Part shown: piece by piece, positions 59,698 through 64,000 of the stretch | Layout of the letters: each line of letters begins with the position of its first letter | Numbering within the stretch: the stretch's first letter is position 1 | Assembly: GCF_022884085.1 (NCBI RefSeq) | Contig: NZ_JAGGCS010000013.1 | Span: forward strand, 16,475-80,474 | Reading direction: 5' to 3' | Source of the DNA: Paenirhizobium cremeum | GTDB lineage: Bacteria > Pseudomonadota > Alphaproteobacteria > Rhizobiales > Rhizobiaceae | DNA length: 64,000 nt | Program-made: the position numbers and the translations under genes | The notes under the pieces: model-generated | Seen by the model: only the letters and a program-made list of their open reading frames with translations | The model's database searches: none | Told to the model about the DNA's origin: nothing

Positions 59698-60546
59698 TTA
59701 CTGACTCAGGTCCAAGTTCAGCACTTTACCGAGCTCACGGACGACGTCGTAGGCTTTGTCATCGATCGGAGCGAACCCATCGGCTTTGAAGGATGCCAAT
59801 ACCTTTTCGTCTTTAAGGTCGATGAAGGCTTTGGTGATCGCCTCTTTCAACGAAGTGTCAAGATCCGACCGCATGGTCCAGGGGTACTGCGGGAACGGAT
59901 CGGACTCGGCGAGGGCGATAACTTTCTTAGGATCAATGGTGCCACGAGCGACCATTGAATTGTAGATGGGCAACGAAAGTCCGCCAATCTGAGCATTGCC
60001 ATTCTGCACTGCAATAGCCACGGCATCATGCGACCCTACGAAGTTCTCGCTATAGTCTTTTCCAGCCTCAACTCCGGCCTTAAGCAGCATAGATTTCGGG
60101 ATAAGGTGGCTTGAGGTGGAAGCCACGTCCCCAAACGCGACCTTTTTCCCTTTTGCATCTTCAAGGCTTTCGATGCCAGCCTCTGCATTGGCGACAACTA
60201 CAGCGCGATAGGTAGTTTCGCCATCCTTCATAACTGCTGCGAAAGGCTCGATATCAGCCTTGGTTTTCGCGAGCGTGTAAGAGAGCGGCCCGAAATAAGC
60301 CAACTCAAGCCGGCCGAAACGCATCGCTTCGATCATTGACGAGTAGTCGGTCGTTACGATCAGTTCAATCTCCCGACCGAGTGTCTTCTCAAGATACTCC
60401 TCGAGAGGACGATTGTTTTTGATGACAGTGGCGGCGTTCTCGTCCGGTAGCAACGCGACGCGCAATGTCTCTGGATTTGAGCCAGCATGCGCCAACGAAC
60501 TCCAGCCAAGAACGGCGAGGAATGCGAGGGACAGAAGCTTCTTCAT
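59698..60546 (-). CDS. ptxB: Phosphite/phosphonate-binding periplasmic protein
   Basis: This 282-residue PhnD-family protein has a signal peptide (MKKLLSLAFLAVLGWSSLAHA). The mature part begins SNPETLRVALLPDENAATVIKNN; LELAYFGPLSYTLAKTKADIEPFAAV, GDVASTSSHLIPKSML and FVGSHDAVAIAVQNGNAQIGGLS follow, all typical of phosphonate- and phosphite-binding proteins. It overlaps the ATPase gene by four bases. A 67-base gap separates it from ptxC. Confidence 0.92.
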   Translation of the reverse strand: MKKLLSLAFLAVLGWSSLAHAGSNPETLRVALLPDENAATVIKNNRPLEEYLEKTLGREIELIVTTDYSSMIEAMRFGRLELAYFGPLSYTLAKTKADIEPFAAVMKDGETTYRAVVVANAEAGIESLEDAKGKKVAFGDVASTSSHLIPKSMLLKAGVEAGKDYSENFVGSHDAVAIAVQNGNAQIGGLSLPIYNSMVARGTIDPKKVIALAESDPFPQYPWTMRSDLDTSLKEAITKAFIDLKDEKVLASFKADGFAPIDDKAYDVVRELGKVLNLDLSQ

Positions 60547-61352
60547 AATGCGGCCTCCATGGCAGCTAAAGGTTGATCATACTCGTAGTTGGACAAATCT
60601 TGTGTTGTGGTCGGATTTCTTGGGGCGCTGCGGTAGATCGACGCACACATTTGATCGGTCAGTTCGTCGACAGCGGCGTCCGCAACCACTTCCCCGTCGC
60701 GCATAGCAATGACCCGGTCGCCGAACCGGCGAGCTAGATCGATCTGATGAAGGCTGATCACAGCAGTGATGCCGTCGGCTGTGCATATTTCGCGAAGCTG
60801 CGACAGGACCTCGACAGCCGTTTCAGGGTCCAGACTTGCAACGGGCTCATCTGCAAGGACCAGTTGGGGCTTCTGGACCAGCGCGCGCGCAATGCCCACC
60901 CGTTGCTGCTGACCGCCGGATAGTTGATCCGCCCTGACGAGAGCCTTATCAAGAAGGCCTACGCGTTCAAGGCATTCCAACCCCAGCCTTCGATCCGAAC
61001 GCGGCATAGGGAACAACGTACGCCAGCCAGAGTGGTAGCCCAGGCGGCCCGTCATGACGTTGTCGAGCGCGCTCAAGCGCCCTATGAGTTGGTGCTGCTG
61101 GAATATCATCCCAGTTCGCCTTCGGTGAATGCGAAGCTTAGTTTCCGCATCCAGAGCACCAATATCGTTAGAAGTGATCGAACCAGACGTCGGCGCAACC
61201 AAGCCGTTGAGTGTCCGGATGAGGGTAGATTTGCCTGCGCCGGATCTACCGAGGAGCACGACGAACTGACCCTGGTTGAACGTCAATGTCGTTGTCTTCA
61301 AAGCTTGGGTGCCGTTGGCATAGGTCACGGCAACTCCGTTCAGAGCCAGCAT
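60543..61352 (-). CDS. ptxA: Phosphite ABC transporter ATPase
   Basis: About 269 residues from ATG 61352, with a GTG at 61355 as alternative; AGGATTATT stands just upstream. The PhnC-type ABC ATPase has Walker A LLGRSGAGKSTLIRTLNG, the signature LSGGQQQRVGIARAL and Walker B LVLADEPVASLDP. It is the first gene of the leftward ptx operon. No clear Pho box or LysR site was found upstream. Confidence 0.94.
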   Translation of the reverse strand: MLALNGVAVTYANGTQALKTTTLTFNQGQFVVLLGRSGAGKSTLIRTLNGLVAPTSGSITSNDIGALDAETKLRIHRRRTGMIFQQHQLIGRLSALDNVMTGRLGYHSGWRTLFPMPRSDRRLGLECLERVGLLDKALVRADQLSGGQQQRVGIARALVQKPQLVLADEPVASLDPETAVEVLSQLREICTADGITAVISLHQIDLARRFGDRVIAMRDGEVVADAAVDELTDQMCASIYRSAPRNPTTTQDLSNYEYDQPLAAMEAAL

Positions 61353-61560
61353 CACAATAATCCTGATCGTTAGTGGTGCATCGATTGAATATTTGCATCA
61401 CTATGGGCGACATATGACGTCCGTTTATCAGGCTCGTGAAACTTCAATGACAGCACTTAAACTCAGCTCTACCTCCTCGCGTAGCTGCGATGGAGAAATT
61501 TCACCCAGAGCCGCCTGATCATGACGGCCCGGTCCCAATTCTACACCACCTTGACGGATG

Positions 61561-61770
61561 CTATCCCATATTCGGCCAGATAAACCGGCCCTTCTCCAGC
61601 CGCCGGGTAAAAAGGCAGGCGCCCAGACCATCATGCCAGATGATCTTCAAAATATCCGATCTGCGGCCCCTGAAGACGAAGAGATGCCCTGACAACGGAT
61701 CATGCTGCAGAACCTCCTGCACCCGAAGCGCCAAGGAGGGAAAGCCACAGCGCATGTCCGTATATCCGCG
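61561..61770 (-). pseudogene. IS66 TnpB fragment
   Basis: About 66 codons match IS66 TnpB (YTDMRCGFPSLALRVQEVLQ, SGHLFVFRGRRSDILKIIWHDGLGACLFTRRLEKGRFIWPN). The first residues are cut by the transposon right arm at about 61762, and the end is lost after WPN. It is a third, partial IS66 copy and marks the point where the second transposition module was removed. Confidence 0.85.
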
Positions 61771-62026
61771 CCTTCCTGGCGGGCACCCTTGATCCCGAAT
61801 ATTCCCGTCAGCTGACCGAGCAACTACGACAGGCAGGCGTCCCGGTTTGACCATGCCGTCGCTGGCAATTAATCTGAGCACGTGGGGGATGTTTGCAAGC
61901 AGACCCGGATGTTTGCGAGCACATTGGCAAAGAGCGTGAGCACGACGCCCGCTCCATTGTCAGATAATTCGAGCAGAAAATGCCGATGTTTGCGAGCAGA
62001 GGCGCTTATGTTGGCAAGCCGCTACA
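61762..62026 (-). repeat. 265-bp transposon inverted repeat, right arm
   Basis: This is the exact reverse complement of 49675-49939. It contains the last 29 codons and stop of the AAA ATPase gene and the same four subterminal motifs. The inner end joins the IS66 TnpB fragment. Confidence 0.93.
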
Positions 62027-62032
62027 GTTATT
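62027..62032. repeat. Transposon target-site duplication, right copy
   Basis: GTTATT, identical to 49669-49674. Removing the transposon and one copy joins the ribbon-helix-helix gene to the downstream gene. Confidence 0.9.
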
Positions 62033-62453
62033 GATCCTCGACCTTCGATTTCTGGCCGGGGTGGCCGTGGGCACCACCCTTGGCTTCTTGATCAACCCTG
62101 AAGCAGCGGAGAAGGCAGGGATCGACATTCAGTCCATAAAGAGGACTATGCCTCTTATTGGTTCTTCTCCAGCCGAGCCGGTCAAACAAGCTGATTGGCC
62201 AACCAACGAACACGCGAAACGGGAGCTGTTCCGGTTTGCGATGTGGGACTTTGAGACATTTGGGCCGAAGTCTGAGATTTTGATCACAAGGTGCATCAGC
62301 ATCGACCAGCTTTTATTGGCATGCGAAATGCGCGTGAAGCTGAGCTGGATCTCCGAAGAAAGAACGGTCGAAGGCGTTTTTCAATCCAGCGCCCACAGCT
62401 GGAGCCTGATCGCTGCGAAAGCCGTGAACAGGAATGCTCCCACTGGATATTGA
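62031..62453 (+). CDS. Hypothetical protein, start region disturbed by the transposon
   Basis: About 140 residues in a frame that now reads back into the transposon arm to 61980. Before insertion this frame was closed by a TAA just upstream, so the native start was probably TTG 62031 or a later GTG, overlapping the end of the ribbon-helix-helix gene. The N-terminus is hydrophobic (FLAGVAVGTTLGFLI) and the rest soluble (MWDFETFGPKSEILITRCISI). No family is recognised. It was likely the third gene of the virC-like operon; today it may use a start inside the arm. Confidence 0.55.
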   Translation: MILDLRFLAGVAVGTTLGFLINPEAAEKAGIDIQSIKRTMPLIGSSPAEPVKQADWPTNEHAKRELFRFAMWDFETFGPKSEILITRCISIDQLLLACEMRVKLSWISEERTVEGVFQSSAHSWSLIAAKAVNRNAPTGY

Positions 62454-62635
62454 GGTGACGGACAACGCGCCCTGAGTTGCGGATTTGATATCGAGGAGAT
62501 CAGCATCCTGGCATTCATTCCCCCCACTTTTGTTAGGGCTTTGTAACTGGCGCGCAGGATGACAGTGCCTTAATGGCACGTTATGGTGCGTGATATCTGC
62601 CACAGGCGGATTTGGGGACTGAGGGAATACCGACT

Positions 62636-63250
62636 GTGCGGAATCTATCCGACTATATCAAATCAAGGGAACTGGTTGAGACTACAGATCCAGATTTCCA
62701 GAGACCCTTGTACCGCAAGGAGGGATTCGGCGGCATAGTCAGCTTCGGCGAGATCGACGCAAAACTTTCCGCATTCCTACTCGACGAACGCGCGAAAACT
62801 GGTCTGACCCAGAGTGATTTCGCGACCCTGGCTGGTCTCGCTCGAGTGGTCTACAGCCGCTACGAACTGAACATTTCGCGACTGACCGTCTCTCGAATGA
62901 TTCACCTTTCCGAGCTCCTTGGGTTCCTGCCGATGCAGATGATTCATGCCGCTGCACCTCATCTCTACGGTAAAAATCCTGAAGAGGCAGATGATCGTGT
63001 TGAACTCTTCAGACTCATTCATGACCTCCCGCATGACACCATACGCAGTTTGATCGGTATAGTTGGCCAACTGACGCCTAAGGATGTTCTTGAAGCTCGG
63101 CAAAAAGCGGAAGCGGAGGCCGAAGCACAAGCTGAGGCCGAACGCCAACGACTGACTAGAAAAGCGGCGAGAGTCAGCAGGAAAGGCCGTCCCCCTGGCC
63201 GGCCACCAGGTCGAAAATCATCCAAGGTCGATACCCCGACAGACGATTGA
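62636..63250 (+). CDS. XRE-type regulator with AT-hook-like tail
   Basis: 204 residues from GTG 62636, after a GAGGGA site. No ATG is available nearby. A helix-turn-helix (TGLTQSDFATLAGLARVVYSRYE) of the XRE type is followed by a helical region, an Ala/Glu/Lys coiled stretch (about 165-185) and a basic tail with RKGRPPGRPPGRKSS, similar to AT-hooks. It is beside repC but convergent with it. It may regulate plasmid or horizontally acquired DNA; target unknown. Confidence 0.75.
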   Translation: MRNLSDYIKSRELVETTDPDFQRPLYRKEGFGGIVSFGEIDAKLSAFLLDERAKTGLTQSDFATLAGLARVVYSRYELNISRLTVSRMIHLSELLGFLPMQMIHAAAPHLYGKNPEEADDRVELFRLIHDLPHDTIRSLIGIVGQLTPKDVLEARQKAEAEAEAQAEAERQRLTRKAARVSRKGRPPGRPPGRKSSKVDTPTDD

Positions 63251-63299
63251 AGAACGGAAAGGGCCGTCAAGTGATGGCCATTTAGGAACGCGTCGTCCC

Positions 63300-64000
63300 T
63301 CACCCCGTTTTCCGATCGCTGTTCGCATTTGCACGCATCAGCGACATCAGCATCGGTCCCAGTCCGAACTCCCCTCCCCTCGCCCGGCGCGTGAGATCGC
63401 GGAGATATCCACCTGCCGAATTGATATGCCCTGCCCTCTCCAAGATTGCAGCCATGGCAACCGCCGCGTTCTCCGGCCCCATCACCTCGCAAGCCTCCTG
63501 GTAAGCCGACGGGCTAACACCAAGCATTGATCGTACCACCACCGCGGCGCCCATCAGCTCGCGCCAATGGGAGATCGTGCCGCCGGGCCCGTAGTCCGAA
63601 ATCTGCGGGCAGGCTTTCAGGACCATCGACAGCGGGAACGCCTTCATCTGTTCCGGCTTTGCCAACGGCTGAGCAACCGCTTTGGGTGCTACTTCCAGCT
63701 CGACGGCTCCGCCCTGCTCTTTTCCAGAGCTAGGTTCAAGTTCATAGATGGATTCGGGTTTTGAATTCTGTATGTGGCAGCCATTTTGAACAGCATTGCC
63801 GTCCATATTTTGAGAATCTAACTGATTTTCCAGAAGGTTGAGGATTTCGGTGCGCAAAAGCTGCATCTCGTCGAGGATTGCCTCCACCTGGCGACGGTCA
63901 GGATTGCGGGGAAGTCGGCTGATAATGCCGACATACATGTCTTCGATGGCTTCCCAGTCGCCGTCAGCCCCCTCCTCCATCGCGGCGGAAATTAGCTTGC
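63300..64000 (-). CDS. repC: Replication initiator RepC, C-terminal part (partial)
   Basis: The last 233 residues of a RepC protein run leftward; the gene enters from the right edge in frame (KLISAAMEEGADGDWEAIEDM). Landmarks of the C-terminal RepC region are RRQVEAILDEMQLLRTEIL, FPLSMVLKACPQISDYGPGGTISHWRELMGAA, SPSAYQEACEVMGPENAAVA and NSAGGYLRDLTRRARGGEF. RepC starts replication of repABC plasmids in Rhizobiales, with its origin normally inside the repC gene. repA and repB should lie beyond the window. Confidence 0.93.
   Translation of the reverse strand, partial: KLISAAMEEGADGDWEAIEDMYVGIISRLPRNPDRRQVEAILDEMQLLRTEILNLLENQLDSQNMDGNAVQNGCHIQNSKPESIYELEPSSGKEQGGAVELEVAPKAVAQPLAKPEQMKAFPLSMVLKACPQISDYGPGGTISHWRELMGAAVVVRSMLGVSPSAYQEACEVMGPENAAVAMAAILERAGHINSAGGYLRDLTRRARGGEFGLGPMLMSLMRANANSDRKTG

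Larger units (their letters stand above)
49675..62026. mobile_element. 12,352-bp composite transposon carrying phosphite genes
   Basis: The unit is defined by perfect 265-bp inverted repeats (49675-49939 and 61762-62026) beginning TGTAGCGG and by a 6-bp target duplication GTTATT. The left arm belongs to a module of resolvase, DDE transposase and AAA ATPase similar in gene content to Tn552, which also makes 6-7-bp duplications. The right arm keeps only the last 29 codons of a second ATPase copy and its flank, showing a second module copy was mostly deleted. Between lie an IS66 element, a cysteine-rich gene, IS fragments and the ptx operon. Confidence 0.88.

Noticed and set aside
61380..61430. 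Possible Pho box upstream of ptxA
   Set aside because: TGTC-like halves occur near 61410, but spacing and second half-site do not fit the consensus.

Overview
The window is the backbone of a repABC-type plasmid (or chromid) from a Rhizobiales bacterium, most likely Rhizobiaceae. The evidence is the C-terminal part of RepC at the right edge, a complete VirB/VirD4 type IV secretion system with relaxase, rhizobial general-stress genes with EcfG-type promoters, and IS66, IS21, ISL3 and IS630 family sequences. No rRNA, tRNA or CRISPR was seen.

Region 1 (1-18.9 kb) is an accessory stress block. It has a serine resolvase, a truncated MCP-like protein, two DUF2382 proteins, a PhnA-like membrane protein, an L,D-transpeptidase, a DUF3597 protein, a frameshifted YciE-like ferritin relative, a large KatE catalase, a GlsB-type membrane protein, a 17M-type stress protein and a PepSY-like secreted protein. 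Three promoters fit GGAAC-N16-CGTT exactly, so the block looks like part of an EcfG general stress regulon. An intact IS66 element (12419-14977, 8-bp target duplication) follows, then an FAD/NAD(P)-binding protein, a MOSC protein and an AraC regulator.

Region 2 (19.1-25.8 kb) is a tight four-gene signalling operon: CHASE3 hybrid histidine kinase with three receivers, CheR methyltransferase, receiver-less CheB methylesterase, and receiver-kinase.

Region 3 (25.8-49.7 kb) is the conjugation module. A six-gene leftward operon (three SNase-like paralogues, a membrane protein, a secreted protein and a small anchored protein split by an IS21 element) diverges from virB1-B2-B3-B4-(second transglycosylase)-B5-lipoprotein-B6-B8-B9-B10-B11-virD4. 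The relaxase and a MobC-like protein lie on the opposite strand, next to a candidate oriT with an ATCCTG/C nic motif. A VirC1-like ParA ATPase and a ribbon-helix-helix partner follow.

Region 4 (49675-62026) is a 12,352-bp composite transposon. It has perfect 265-bp inverted repeats and a 6-bp target duplication (GTTATT), and it interrupts the last codon of the ribbon-helix-helix gene. Its transposition module (resolvase, DDE transposase, AAA ATPase) resembles Tn552. Its cargo is a complete phosphite uptake and oxidation operon (ptxA-B-C-D plus a LysR gene in the ptxE position), with a second IS66 element, a cysteine-rich protein gene and IS fragments.

Region 5 (62.0-64 kb) returns to the plasmid backbone: the displaced gene after the virC-like pair, an XRE regulator with an AT-hook-like tail, and the end of repC.
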